Positions 48,349 to 57,925 are shown, counted from the first letter of the stretch. The stretch: 64,000 bases of DNA from Bog-473 sp963791995 (GCA_963791995.1 CAWBUQ010000008.1:124001-188000); one strand, 5' to 3'. Numbers and translations: made by a program. The notes: generated by a model from the letters alone, not told the origin.

Positions 48349-48945
48349 TCAGGAATCCGGCCACAATTCCATGATCGAGATGCCCAGCTGGGCGAGGAGC
48401 CGCCGGAAGAGCGAGACCGAAAGGCCCAGGACATTGTTCGGGTCCCCATCGACTCCGTCGACGAACGGCGCACCCCGGCCGTCGATGGTGAAGCCGCCGG
48501 CCACCCGGAGCGGCTCGCCGCTCGCGACGTAGGCCTGAATCTCGCTGAGGTCCGGGTCGCCGAACCGCACCGTGGTCTGGCCCACCCCGACAGCAGTGCG
48601 GCCCGAAGCTGCCTCGATCACGCAGTGTCCGGTCAGGAGCGTCCGCTCGGAGCCGCGGAGCTTTATCCAGGCGTCGAGCGCCTGATCGACGGTCGCTGGC
48701 TTGCCGCATGCCTCGCCGTCGACCTCGAGCAAGGAATCGCATCCGATCACGATCGCCTCCGGGCGCTGTCTCGCCACTGCTTCGGCCTTGGCCACTGCGA
48801 GGTCGCGGACCATCGCCTCGGTCGAGGATCTCATGAGGTCCTCGGACACGCCGCTCACGACGACCTCAGGGTCGAAGCCGGCCTTGCGAAGAACCTGCAA
48901 TCTCGCGGGGGACGCCGATGCCAGGACGAGATGACGTGGACTCAT
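48349..48945 (-). CDS. maf: Maf-like nucleoside triphosphate pyrophosphatase
   Basis: Maf proteins hydrolyse non-canonical or modified nucleotides (dTTP/UTP/CTP analogues). The 198-aa protein shows the family's opening LVLASASPARLQVLRKAG, the central IGCDSLLEVDGEACGKP (catalytic Asp in the QxD-like position), LTGHCVI and the late GGFTIDGRGAPFVDGVDGDPNNVLGL. Length and ending are normal. It converges on the MFS remnant and is followed on the same strand by no partner. Its start ATG is 60 bp from the RDD gene's stop. Confidence 0.93.
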   Translation of the reverse strand: MSPRHLVLASASPARLQVLRKAGFDPEVVVSGVSEDLMRSSTEAMVRDLAVAKAEAVARQRPEAIVIGCDSLLEVDGEACGKPATVDQALDAWIKLRGSERTLLTGHCVIEAASGRTAVGVGQTTVRFGDPDLSEIQAYVASGEPLRVAGGFTIDGRGAPFVDGVDGDPNNVLGLSVSLFRRLLAQLGISIMELWPDS

Positions 48946-49005
48946 GGCACACGCTACGTCGGCCCGACGGGGGGATTTCGCTCGATGGCTCCGCCGAGTA
49001 CTCGC

Positions 49006-49515
49006 TCAGTTCATGCTGGCCGAATCGCTCGGCGGTGCGTGCTGCGGTGTGAAGGCCGAGAGGGCAGTGACCTGGCTCCGTTCGTCGAGGACTTCCGTTC
49101 CCGTCAGGAGATCCCATGGTGCCAATCGTGGTCTCGTCAGCAGATCGTTCGGCGGCGACGCTCCCATGACGAAGGCCACCGCAAGGACGACGCAGGCGGC
49201 GATCGTCGGGATCAACAAGATGGTGCAGAAGACCGCGTTGCGAAGAAGCGATCGGGTGAGACCGATCGGCCTTCCGTCCGCACGCGAAACGACTCGCAGG
49301 CCCGTGATGCGGTAACTCGCGGTACGCCCGTGTCGCCATTCGACGATGCTCCACACGATCCACCCGACGCCGAGGGTGATGACGACGAGGAGGCAGGTCA
49401 ACGCGAAGGCCCGAAGCCGAGCATTGACGCCCGCGTCGGGGGCTCGCAGGTTCGGCGGCCTCGACGCCCAGCTCCTCCGCGAGGGCCGACGTTGGACGAT
49501 GCGGGATGAACTCAT
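49006..49515 (-). CDS. RDD family membrane protein
   Basis: Two to three membrane helices and the RDD features are visible: LRAFALTCLLVVITLGVGWIVWSIVEWRHGRTASYRITGLRVVSRADGRPIG and LLRNAVFCTILLIPTIAACVVL. The function of RDD proteins is not settled; some are ion transporters. The start is doubtful. In the other frame a GTG near 49522 gives a natural-looking N-terminus (SNEFIPHRPTSALAEELGVEA), so a one-base indel near 49445 is possible. It precedes maf on the same strand. Confidence 0.7.
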   Translation of the reverse strand: MSSSRIVQRRPSRRSWASRPPNLRAPDAGVNARLRAFALTCLLVVITLGVGWIVWSIVEWRHGRTASYRITGLRVVSRADGRPIGLTRSLLRNAVFCTILLIPTIAACVVLAVAFVMGASPPNDLLTRPRLAPWDLLTGTEVLDERSQVTALSAFTPQHAPPSDSASMN

Positions 49516-49714
49516 TGCTCACCCCCGCTCCCGTTGCTCTGGCCACTCCCCATTCGGGACCACCTCCGACGTGCGCCGCTTCCTTCGGGCACCCGGCCTG
49601 CCACTGACAATCTAAGGGCGGTGCGGCCGTCCTGCATCCGAGGGTCCTGACGGTGCCTCACCTGGGGATGCGCCCGCGCATACGGGGTGCAGCACCGACG
49701 GCCTGCCGGATTGA

Positions 49715-52158
49715 TCACTGGGACAAGGGCTGATTGCCTTCGGGCACGTCGGCCCGGCAGGGTTCGCCGCGTAGCGACCCACAGGCGGGCAACGGCTGGG
49801 TGGCAGCGACGCCATGCACCACGTCGAAGGTGAGGGCCGATGGCGTGGCCCCCCCGAAACCAACGGTGGACGTCTGGCCGTCGTCGAGCGTGGCGAACGC
49901 CCAGACCGGCCGGTCACCTCCGGGTGCGGAGATGACCACCCGAAGCTCCGTGCCGGCCGGAAGGTATGGGCTATCGGGTCGATTGGGATCTTCACCAGCG
50001 AGTAGCGGCTTTCGCAGAGGACCTTTGCGTCACGCGGCGAGATAGGTCGGGTCGGTGAAGAGGGCGGTGGAGCGCTTCGCGTCGACTTGGTTCGAGCTGC
50101 GGAGGAACCCCGACGTGACGTACTCCTCCTGGCCCTCAGCGGGACGGACTTCTGTGATGGTGGCCTGGAGGTCCTCGACGGGTACCGGTGCCTTCAACCA
50201 CAGGCTCGAGCGTCGCGGGTCCCACGATCGTCGTCGGCACCGTGAAGGGGCTGGTTTGAAAGGCGATCCCGTCGGCTGCCGGTACGGGGGTCCAGTCCCA
50301 GCCGGGATCGGCGCCCCACACGTTGGCGCCGGCTGGAAGGCTGGTCCGGGGCCGCACCGCCGGATTCAAGCTGAAAGACTCACCGACCGCGCCGTTCCCC
50401 CCTTGTGAAGCTGAGCGAGCCGCCGGGGCCGAGATACAGGGTGGTGACCGAACCCGACGGTGGCCAGCTGGAGAAGTCGCTGCTGTAGGTGGACTGGATG
50501 GCGCCGGGGCCGGCCGGGCCGGCGCCACTGTCGAACAGCACCCGTACCCGGGGCGTCTGCGCGGCGAAGTCCGCGCGTGCCGTCGCCACGCTGGGTTCGT
50601 CGGTGAAGCGGATGGCGGCAACGGGGCTTCGGCCGGGACGGAGGCTGCCTCGGCGACGAACTTGTCGAGGACGAGCGGCGTCGAGCGCCGAGCGGCTGCG
50701 ACGGGACCTTGTCGGCCACATAGAGGTCGAGGAACTCGAGCCATCGGCTGATGGTCTGCGGATCCAGCGAGTCGATATGGCCGCCGTTGACCATGATTGG
50801 CGAAGACAGGCGTCGTCTTCGGGATGGCGTCGAGCAGTGCGTGCCGACTGCGGACCCGTTTGCTCGTCTTGCAAGGCCGGCGGACAAGAAGACGGGAACT
50901 CGTACGTGCGCTGCCCAGTCGACCATGGACCGCCGGTCGAACAGCGAGGGGTCGCGACCCGAACCGAGTGCCCGGCGCGACCAGCTCGCACCCACCAGTC
51001 CGGTCAGAGCTGTTGCGACTGTCGGTGAAGTGCCTGGTTGGCCAGGCAGGTCGAGGACACGCCGTGGCGGCCGCGAGCTCGCCGTCGATCTCGTAGTAGG
51101 TCCAGGGCTGGGCGACGCCGGGAGACGGGGGTCGAGGAGCGCGGCGCCAGGACGCCTGCACGTCGGCGACCGCCGCCGGCTTGGCGTCGTCGATCCGGGA
51201 GTCGATCCACTCAGCGGCGAAGCCGTTGTTGTAGATGCCGCCCGGGTAGCCGGTGGAGAAAAGGTCGTCGGTTGGGCTCATGGGGGTGATGGCGGCGAGC
51301 CCGGGCGGGTCGGTCCCAGCCGCCGGGAACTGGGACAGACCCGAGAAGCTGATGCCGACCAGTCCCACCTTGTGGTGGGCAACCCATGCCTGATGGGCGA
51401 CGATCTCGATGGCGTCGTACGCGTCGTAATCAGAGGGGTATCCGAACAGGTCGAAGGCGCCACCCGAACAGCCTGTTCCGCGCATCTGGAGACTGACGGT
51501 GGCGAACCCGGACACCCGGGCGACGACGGCGCCGACGTCGGTGGCGGAATCTGGAAGGAGATTCGAGTTCCCGCAGTTGGTGCACGGCGCGCCCACGCTG
51601 CTGGCCAGCAAGGCGCAATGGGATCTGTCGGTGCCGCCGTGTTGTAGCCCGAATACTCCATGACGGTCGGACATGGGCGTGGCAGCCGAGCACGACTGGC
51701 CGTAGGGATAGCGGACTGTTGCGGCCAACTCGATTCCGTCGCGCATCGTGATGTAGTTGAGGCCTTCGTGCATCGGCTGGTCCGTGTACAGCGACGAATC
51801 AGCCTTCGGGTTGGCGCCGGGGGCCAGGACCTCGAAGCCCGGAGTGCGACGTCCCGTCGTGCGGTCGAGCCAGGCATAACCCGAGCCTGGCGTCAGGTCT
51901 CGGATGATCAGCGACCCGAGCGAGTCCGCTGTGCCCGGATTGGCCGGGTTCGCCACGACGGAGCCGTCGTGCAGGAGCACGAGACGGTCGCCGGGCCGGG
52001 CCCCGCTGAGCCAGGCCTCTTCCACGGAGCCCTTGCCTTCGATGCCGGGCCGCGAGGCGCTGGGGGCCGCCCCTGCGTGTCCGCGCGGGCAGGCCCACCG
52101 TCACGGCGGACACGACGATGATGACCGCGGAAGAAATGGACGAGACGGCATCGCGCAT
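49715..52158 (-). pseudogene. Secreted CocE/NonD-type X-Pro-like hydrolase, many frameshifts
   Basis: Segments spread over three frames belong to one alpha/beta hydrolase. They start with a signal peptide (MRDAVSSISSAVIIVVSAV at the ATG at 52158), then SGARPGDRLVLLHDG, NYITMRDGIELAATVRYPYG, the nucleophile region VGLVGISFSGLSQFPAAGTDPPG, GFAAEWIDSRIDDAKP, and a C-terminal jelly-roll ending GDRPVWAFATLDDGQTS with TGA at 49715. At least six frame changes are needed, most between 49950 and 51100 and one near 52040. The enzyme would have been an exported esterase or peptidase. It is now dead, or the sequence is unreliable here. Confidence 0.75.
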
Positions 52159-52228
52159 CAAGAGGCTTGTCGTTCTAGCAGACGTTCTCCGGGGAGTCGT
52201 GGGCTAGCGGCGAGCGCCGACGGTGGCG

Positions 52229-53191
52229 TCAGGACCCGAGATGGGCGGCCAGGAAGCGGAGCGACGGGGGTTCCTGCGCGGTGAAGAAGGGTCCGGTATG
52301 ACACCCCTGCGAGACATCGACCACGCGCGCCGGCCGGCAATGCCGCCGCCAGCGCCACGCACGCCGGGGTGAAACGGATCGTCGGCCCCGACGCCACCCG
52401 GACCGGGTGTCCGTGCGAGCGCAGCGGCATGGGTGACCGACATCGTCCTCTGCGAAATCCGCGGCCGACGCGTAGGCGCCGGCATTCGCAGCCTGTGCCT
52501 GCGCATAGGTCGTCCACATCGCCGGGCTGATCGCCGCCACGGCGGCGGATGGTGTCGGGGTATTTCTCGGCGAGCAGCAATGCGCCATACCCGCCCATGG
52601 AGATCCCCATCGTCCCGATCCGGTTCGGAGCGAACCCGAGGCCAGCTGCTGGCAGAGCGGGATGAGCTCGTCGATCATCATCGCCATCGGATCGTCGCCG
52701 GGGTGCGGGTTCCAGTAGCCGCCGCCGCCGTCGACGGTGACCATGGCCAGGGGCGGCAACGGTCGCCCGTCGATTTCGAGCGCCAGCGCCTGGGTGGGCG
52801 ATATGGCGGCCAGGGCATTGGTGTGGTTCCCGCCAAAGCCGTGCAACATCACGACCAATGCGAGCGCCGATCCGGGCTGGTGACCGGGCGGCCACGCAAT
52901 CGTGTAGCCGACACGCCTCCGGCGCCACCGCGAGTAGAACGTGCCCGATCGGGACGGTCCGGTCTCGGCGGAGCGGAGCGGTGGACCCTGGACCGAGCAG
53001 TCGCCTTCGATCTGATCGAGCTCTTGGCGGCCGGGCACGACCCCGTGGGCCACGAGCTCCAGTCCTGTGACACCGGCGACCGCCACCCCGGCCAGGGCGC
53101 CGACGCCTGCGATCAAGAGTCGTCGCCTCGTCCATCGCGCAGAGACGCTGTGGGCGTCGGGTGAGTCCTCGTCGGGACCCTCGGGATCCAT
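52229..53191 (-). pseudogene. Secreted esterase (alpha/beta hydrolase) with several frameshifts
   Basis: From the ATG at 53191 the protein has a twin-arginine signal (RWTRRRLLIAGVGALAGVAVAG), a lid-free esterase domain with the oxyanion LVVMLHGFGGNHTNAL, and DGGGGYWNPHPGDDPMAMMIDELIP. The nucleophile elbow ISMGGYGALLLAEKYPD appears only in the neighbouring frame, and the sequence returns with ISPAMWTTYAQAQ. The C-terminal His region (GCHTGPFFTAQEP) is back in the first frame, so at least three indels lie between 52340 and 52650. It is transcribed towards the other broken hydrolase, with only 70 bp between them. Confidence 0.75.
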
Positions 53192-53222
53192 CTGAACCAC
53201 TGGCTGCGCCCCCGCTCGGTGG

Positions 53223-54219
53223 CTATGCCGGGTGCAGGCGCGATCCGGACGATCTGGCTGCCGCCCTCGCCGCCACGGCGACCACAAGGGCCAACACGAT
53301 CAGCTCGACGAAGTCCAGCGCGCCCGCGTGGAAGAGGTTCCTCGGCCCCGGACCACCGTCGATGATCCACAGAGAAGCTCCCAGGAGGAACAGACCCATC
53401 GTCGCTGCAACCAGTCCGCCGACTCTTCTCTGGAAGCGAAGCACTCGTGGCGAGAGTTCGAGCCTGGCCACGATCGTCATCGACGCCCAGACCGCTCCCA
53501 CCAGCGCGAGGGGGCTGATCGCCATCCATGCCACTTCGCCGGCGGGGAAGTGCTGCAGAGCACCCGGATGGAGCCAGTAGGAGGTGACGAAGAGGGTCGA
53601 TGCCCAGGCGTACGCGGCGACCCCGCCGGGGACGATCCCCTGGTGTGCCCACTCGTGGCCACCGGTACCAGGCCACCCGTTGGCGAAATGGTGCGTGCCC
53701 ACAATCAGGATCCCCAACGCAACGGCCGCGACGACGAGCGGTCCCACCAGCCGGCGACCCCGTCCCGTGACGACGGCCGTGAAGGTGGCGCAGAGGACAG
53801 GGGCGAAACACGCGAGACACAGGACGGCAACGAGGACCACGCCCGCGGTCATCACGACCATTCCCGACGCGGTGGCAACGGTGTCGGGTTCGGACCACTG
53901 CCATCCGATGGTGAGCTGGGCCCAGACCGAGACGGCGAGGACGAAGAAGATCCACGACGCAGTTCCGAGTGTCAGCAGGGCACGGCGTTCCTGTCGGCGC
54001 GGCTCGAGAGTCCGTCCCACCAATCCCGTGGTCGCCAGGCGAGCCAGCAGACCGCTGCAGGCGATGTCGACGAATCGCCGCGGAGACCGTGGCTGCTCTT
54101 CCATCTCCGCCATCAGGAGCTCGGAGAATTCAGCGCCGTAGCGAGACCGCCATTCGCGCGGATACCAGCGCAGGAGCCGCTCGAGCCCGGCGCCGGCGCC
54201 TCCGATCGGTGGCGGTCAC
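53223..54219 (-). CDS. Multi-pass membrane protein co-transcribed with PadR, one frameshift near its start
   Basis: The main frame encodes 296 residues from MAEMEEQ with seven or eight membrane helices. Upstream in the same frame the sequence LERLLRWYPREWRSRYGAEFSELL is the typical opening of actinobacterial membrane proteins that travel with PadR regulators. That frame has no start, but a GTG at 54219 in the next frame overlaps the PadR stop as GTGA. So a one-base indel near 54190 probably splits the true gene. No known substrate. The pairing suggests a membrane sensor or exporter controlled by PadR. Confidence 0.7.
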
Positions 54220-54578
54220 GCGTTGCCCCACGATCCCGCAAGGCGGCGCAGGCCGAGGTCGGCAATCCGTCGCTGCGCCGCCAGGTGCGATCGCAACGCT
54301 TCCGCGCCGACCGCGGTCAACCGATACGGACGTCGACGGTCCGGGCTCTCGATCGATTCGATGAGGCCCTGGCCCTCCAATCTGCTCAACGCCTCGTAGA
54401 GGGTGCCGGGCGCCAGCCGGACATCGGCGAATCGCTCGATGTCCTTGGTGAGCGCGTAGCCGTGCTTCGGCCCTTCGGCCAGGCTGGAGAGGATCAGCGT
54501 CGCCGGCCCCGCATAGCGACCGAAGCCGGAGATCGGCTCCGTCGAGTCCTCGGGCGCAGTGGCGGGACGGCGTGGCAT
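54216..54578 (-). CDS. PadR family transcriptional regulator
   Basis: The 120-aa protein is a classic short PadR repressor: winged helix TLILSSLAEGPKHGYALTKDIE, then GTLYEALSRLEGQGLIESIESPDRRRPYRLTAVG, and a C-terminal dimerisation helix (HLAAQRRIADLGLRRLAG). The ATG is at 54578; the longer open frame upstream is shadow. A compound repeat begins 12 bp upstream of the ATG and recurs at 55816, which makes autoregulation and control of the membrane-protein operon likely. Confidence 0.9.
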   Translation of the reverse strand: MPRRPATAPEDSTEPISGFGRYAGPATLILSSLAEGPKHGYALTKDIERFADVRLAPGTLYEALSRLEGQGLIESIESPDRRRPYRLTAVGAEALRSHLAAQRRIADLGLRRLAGSWGNA

Positions 54579-54589
54579 CGGTCCGCATT

Positions 54590-55633
54590 CTATATCGGCA
54601 ACCGATCTATCGTCAACCGGTCTACCGCACCCGGGCCCAGGAACATCGGGGCGTGCGACCGAACGACTTCTCGCGCCAATGGGTCCCGCAGGCGCCAGAG
54701 CCCGCCGTCGACGACGAAGTGTGCGGCGGTGACGCCGAGGTAGACACCGAAGAGCAACCGCACCGCCGTCGCCGACGTATGGAGGTGCGAGGTCACGTCC
54801 AGCACGGTGCCACCAACGAGGGCGACGGCGACCAGGGTGCCGAGACGCACGCCGCGCTGGCTGTGCTCGGTACCCGCGGCGACCAGGCCGAGGAGCACGA
54901 GGTACTGGAGCCCGTGCGCGACCGTCATCCCCGCCAGCGCCGCGTACGGCGAGGTGAAGACGAAGAGCGGCAGAGGGAACAGCAGCGTGGCCACGAACAG
55001 TGCGCAGAAGTGCGGCGGTCGCTGCCGGCGTGTCCGTCGTGACAGGACCACGAGTCCGGCGAGCACCACACCGCCATACGCGAGTCGCGCCACGCCGAAG
55101 AGCACGTCGAATCCTGGCCGAATATCCAACTGCACCAGCGCAGGATGCGCCACCACGCCGACAACCGCGCATGCGCCCGTGAGCGCAATGCAGCGGCGCT
55201 CCCAGGCGAGAAGCCGCACCAGGCCGGACGAGGAGGCGGCCAGTGCGACGAGTCCGAGGTTCTGACGCTGAAAATGGTGGAGCTGCCACACGAAGAACGG
55301 CAGCAGGATCCAACCGAGGGCATCCGGTCTCACCACGCTCGCCGCGAGCACGGCGCCGGCGATGAATGCGGCGGGGGCGACGAAGAAGCGGCCCCGCCGC
55401 GCCAGGGCGAGGTGGCGGACTTCGGGCAGTGCGCCGAGCCACCCGGTGCCGGCCACATGGCAGGAGGAAGCGAGGAAGAGCAGCCAGGCCAGCAACCCGC
55501 CGGCCTTTGCGTCGGCTGTCGGAGCCAGGACCACCGCGACGACCAGCGCGCCGGCGGTGATCGCCGCCGTCGCCCAACACCACCTCGCGGCGGCATGCGG
55601 GCTCCGATCGATCCCCGTGTCAGCCGCCACCAC
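54590..55633 (-). CDS. Polytopic membrane protein with conserved histidines, unknown function
   Basis: The 347-aa protein has nine or ten membrane helices and a set of histidine/tryptophan motifs: SCHVAGTGWLGALPEVRHL, WQLHHFQRQNLGL, VAHGLQYLVL and a late AAHFVVDGGLWRLRDPLARE. The ending '..H..VDG.LWR.RDP..R' occurs in a family of uncharacterised integral membrane proteins, some of which might bind a metal or heme. The GTG start overlaps the end of the small upstream gene by 14 bp. Its last codons and stop lie inside the PadR operator at 54591. Confidence 0.65.
   Translation of the reverse strand: MVAADTGIDRSPHAAARWCWATAAITAGALVVAVVLAPTADAKAGGLLAWLLFLASSCHVAGTGWLGALPEVRHLALARRGRFFVAPAAFIAGAVLAASVVRPDALGWILLPFFVWQLHHFQRQNLGLVALAASSSGLVRLLAWERRCIALTGACAVVGVVAHPALVQLDIRPGFDVLFGVARLAYGGVVLAGLVVLSRRTRRQRPPHFCALFVATLLFPLPLFVFTSPYAALAGMTVAHGLQYLVLLGLVAAGTEHSQRGVRLGTLVAVALVGGTVLDVTSHLHTSATAVRLLFGVYLGVTAAHFVVDGGLWRLRDPLAREVVRSHAPMFLGPGAVDRLTIDRLPI
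54591..54624. promoter_or_regulatory. PadR operator candidate 1 (autoregulatory)
   Basis: The 34-bp site contains ATCGG-CAA-CCGAT, a perfect 5-bp inverted repeat, followed by a second, related element ATCGTCAACCGGT. It begins 12 bp upstream of the padR ATG and covers its likely -10 (TATAGA). It matches the site at 55816 at 28 of 34 positions. Confidence 0.7.
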
Positions 55634-55805
55634 AGCCTCCGGCTACCCCCGCCGCCGGCACGATGTGCATGGCGACGAAAACGATCACTGCACAACACCC
55701 GAGCACCAGAGCGATCCAGAGAGCGATCCGGCGGAACCTGTGTCGCTTCGGATTCGGGGTACAGACGCCTTCGGATCGGAGCTGAGGTGGGTCGATGACG
55801 AGCAT
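55620..55805 (-). CDS. Small single-pass membrane protein with a glycine-cysteine tail
   Basis: From the ATG at 55805 the 61-aa peptide is MLVIDPPQLRSEG, a basic segment KRHRFRR, one membrane helix (IALWIALVLGCCAVIVFVAMH) and a tail ending GVAGGCGGG. It overlaps the next gene's start by 14 bp, so translation is coupled. The PadR operator candidate at 55816 is 11 bp upstream. I recognise no family. A longer frame beginning at 55841 would run through the operator and is less likely. Confidence 0.55.
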   Translation of the reverse strand: MLVIDPPQLRSEGVCTPNPKRHRFRRIALWIALVLGCCAVIVFVAMHIVPAAGVAGGCGGG

Positions 55806-55815
55806 GTGCCTGTTA

Positions 55816-55849
55816 TATATCGGTAGCCGATACATCGTCAACCGATGTA
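55816..55849. promoter_or_regulatory. PadR operator candidate 2 (membrane-protein operon)
   Basis: The same compound pattern as at 54591: ATCGG-TAG-CCGAT followed by CATCG-TCAAC-CGATG. It sits 11 bp ahead of the small membrane protein's ATG and overlaps a TATATA -10. The centre is also 150 bp upstream of the divergent ECF sigma gene. Confidence 0.7.
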
Positions 55850-55995
55850 GCCGGGGACCGGGCCCCCGGGGCGGTCAACCAAATCGCCCCGGCCAGCGTG
55901 AGACGAGCAAGATGACCTGTCACGGCTTGGCCATGGCCGGCCACATCGTGGACTCCGGGGGTTCGGATGCTGCAGGGCGTGTGGAGCACCCAGTA

Positions 55996-56496
55996 ATGGC
56001 CGCACCTGTCCCGCGCTCGTTCGAGCTCGCCTTCGCGGACCTCTATCGCCTGGCCTATCGGGTCGCCTACCGCATCCTCGGAGACCGAGCCGAGGCAGAG
56101 GACATCGCCCAGGAGGCGCTGGCCCGGGCCACGCTGCGCTGGGCCAGGCTGCACGACCGTCCCGAGGGATGGGTCAGCCGGGTCGCCTCCAACTTGGCCA
56201 TCGACCGGTACCGGCGGCGGCGGCGTGAGCCCGCCATCCAGACCGGGCCCATCGGCATCGTCGATGACCGCACCGTGGAGCGGAGCGATCTGGTCGCTGC
56301 ACTTCGGCGTCTCTCCCGCCGTCAACGCGAAGTTGTGGTCCTGCGGTACCTCGCAGACCTGTCAGAGGCCGACGTGGCGGCCACCCTCGGGTGCTCGGTC
56401 GGCTCGGTCAAGACCCATGCCTCCCGCGGGTTGTCAGCGATGCGGCGACAGCTCGGCGACGATGACACGAACGGTGACGATGTTCGAGCATCTTGA
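55996..56496 (+). CDS. ECF-type RNA polymerase sigma factor
   Basis: The 166-aa protein from the ATG at 55996 has region 2 (FADLYRLAYRVAYRILGDRAEAEDIAQEALARAT-type) and region 4 (LSRRQREVVVLRYLADLSEADVAATLGCSVGSVKTHASRGLSAMR). This is the SigE/SigK-like pattern common in actinobacteria. A longer frame upstream is unrelated. Its end overlaps the start of the Asp-box membrane protein, the same order as in the 43221 locus. It lies divergently from a PadR-controlled operon. Confidence 0.92.
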   Translation: MAAPVPRSFELAFADLYRLAYRVAYRILGDRAEAEDIAQEALARATLRWARLHDRPEGWVSRVASNLAIDRYRRRRREPAIQTGPIGIVDDRTVERSDLVAALRRLSRRQREVVVLRYLADLSEADVAATLGCSVGSVKTHASRGLSAMRRQLGDDDTNGDDVRAS

Positions 56497-57808
56497 CGAT
56501 CCCGACGGGTTGGATCCCGGCCGCAGCGAGCTTGCGCATGTCCTTCATCGCGCGCACGGCATCCAGGTGCGGCGGCGCTGGGTTGTCGCCGTCACGACAT
56601 GCTGTGTGTTGTTGGCTGCGTCGGTCGGGTTTTTTCTCGGCCGGCCTTCGGGCCCGGCCCAGTCGATTGCGTCCGATTACCAGTTCAACCTTCTGAAGAG
56701 TCCGTTGCCGCTCGGATCCCCGGTGCCCACGACCGCTCTGGTCGACGTCGAGTTCGCCAATGCCCAGTACGGCTTTGCCCTCGCCGTCCATCGCGATGAG
56801 GTACTGCTGGCTGCGACCAGTGACGGAGGGTCCACATGGCAGGTCCGCAACTCCGATCTCCCCGAAGGCCTGGGACCGCTCGACGACTACCCCGGCCAGA
56901 TGGAGTTCGTGGGGTTCACGGGATACCTGTGGGGGGCTCGCACCGCCGCGGGTGCGCCGCTGTGGGTGACCCACGACGAGGGGGCCACTTGGCAGCAGGC
57001 ATCCATCGGCCCGTACGTGCTCGACGTGAGTGCGATCGATCTCGACGTCTGGGCCCTGACCGCGACGTGCCCGGCAGCACAATCGGGCGCGTCGTGCACG
57101 GTGGGCGTCGACCAGTCTCTCGACGGCGGGACGAGCTGGCGGGCCGTCGGCCAGGTCGCGACCTCCACCCGCATCCCGGACGCGACGTCGGCCGACCCGT
57201 TCGAACTGGCCCGCATCACCAAGGAGCGCGCCTACGTCCTCAGCAACCTCGGCGCAGCGAACCAACCGTCCAGCTGGTACCTCGAATTCACCGATGACGG
57301 CGGCACCACGTGGACCACGGAACCCGCCCCCTGCGCAGGGTTCGACACTGCTGGGGCGGAGGTTGCGGCATCGAGCACGACGGACCTCTGGTTGCTCTGC
57401 GGAGGCGCCCCCTCGACGGGAGCGCAACCCAAGCAGCTCTATCGCTCGAATGACGGAGGCCTGACCTGGCGCCTGGCCGCGTCGACGTCGACCGGGCCCA
57501 CCGCGCTGCAGCCCCGAGACCCGCTCCCCGGCGGGGGCTACGTGGCTCCGCTCGGACCGGGCCATCGCAATCTGGCGGTCGCGAGCCCGACGACGGCCTG
57601 GCTGTACCCGTCGCGGGCCGGCCTGTTCAAGACCTCAGACGGTGGCACCAACTGGGTTCCGGTCCCCGAATTGGCGAACGCCGGCTACCCGAGCGGTGGG
57701 TCGGGCAACGTGACGTTCCTCAGCGCGACGCAGGGGTGGATCTGTTCGTATGGCGTCGGCCTCTGGCACACAGAGGACGGGACGCACTGGGAACCCTTGG
57801 GCACATAG
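56480..57808 (+). CDS. Putative anti-sigma partner: second membrane protein with Asp-box propeller
   Basis: The protein starts at an ATG at 56480 or slightly upstream (GTG at 56474, ATG at 56462), inside the end of the sigma gene. It has a cytosolic tail of about 35 residues, a membrane helix (WVVAVTTCCVLLAASVGFFLG) and an external domain. That domain has Asp-box turns TSDGGSTWQ, THDEGATWQ, SLDGGTSWR, TDDGGTTWT, SNDGGLTWR, TSDGGTNWV and TEDGTHWEP. It lacks the cysteine pairs of the 43807 protein but has the same order of parts. The pairing with a sigma gene repeats the arrangement at 43221-45381. Confidence 0.8.
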   Translation: MFEHLDDPDGLDPGRSELAHVLHRAHGIQVRRRWVVAVTTCCVLLAASVGFFLGRPSGPAQSIASDYQFNLLKSPLPLGSPVPTTALVDVEFANAQYGFALAVHRDEVLLAATSDGGSTWQVRNSDLPEGLGPLDDYPGQMEFVGFTGYLWGARTAAGAPLWVTHDEGATWQQASIGPYVLDVSAIDLDVWALTATCPAAQSGASCTVGVDQSLDGGTSWRAVGQVATSTRIPDATSADPFELARITKERAYVLSNLGAANQPSSWYLEFTDDGGTTWTTEPAPCAGFDTAGAEVAASSTTDLWLLCGGAPSTGAQPKQLYRSNDGGLTWRLAASTSTGPTALQPRDPLPGGGYVAPLGPGHRNLAVASPTTAWLYPSRAGLFKTSDGGTNWVPVPELANAGYPSGGSGNVTFLSATQGWICSYGVGLWHTEDGTHWEPLGT

Positions 57809-57925
57809 GCCCGGGTGCCCTAGGCGACAAAGGGGTCGGTTCGAACTATCCGCGTGACGGGTCCCGCCACGACATACGGTTCGGTCCGGCGCTCGAAGAG
57901 GGCGCCTGACCCGGGGGGTGCGGGC

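Noticed and set aside
55615..55625. The TGA ending the 61-aa peptide as a selenocysteine codon
   Set aside because: No SECIS-like hairpin is visible directly downstream, and the next gene starts in another frame across the stop, which explains the context.
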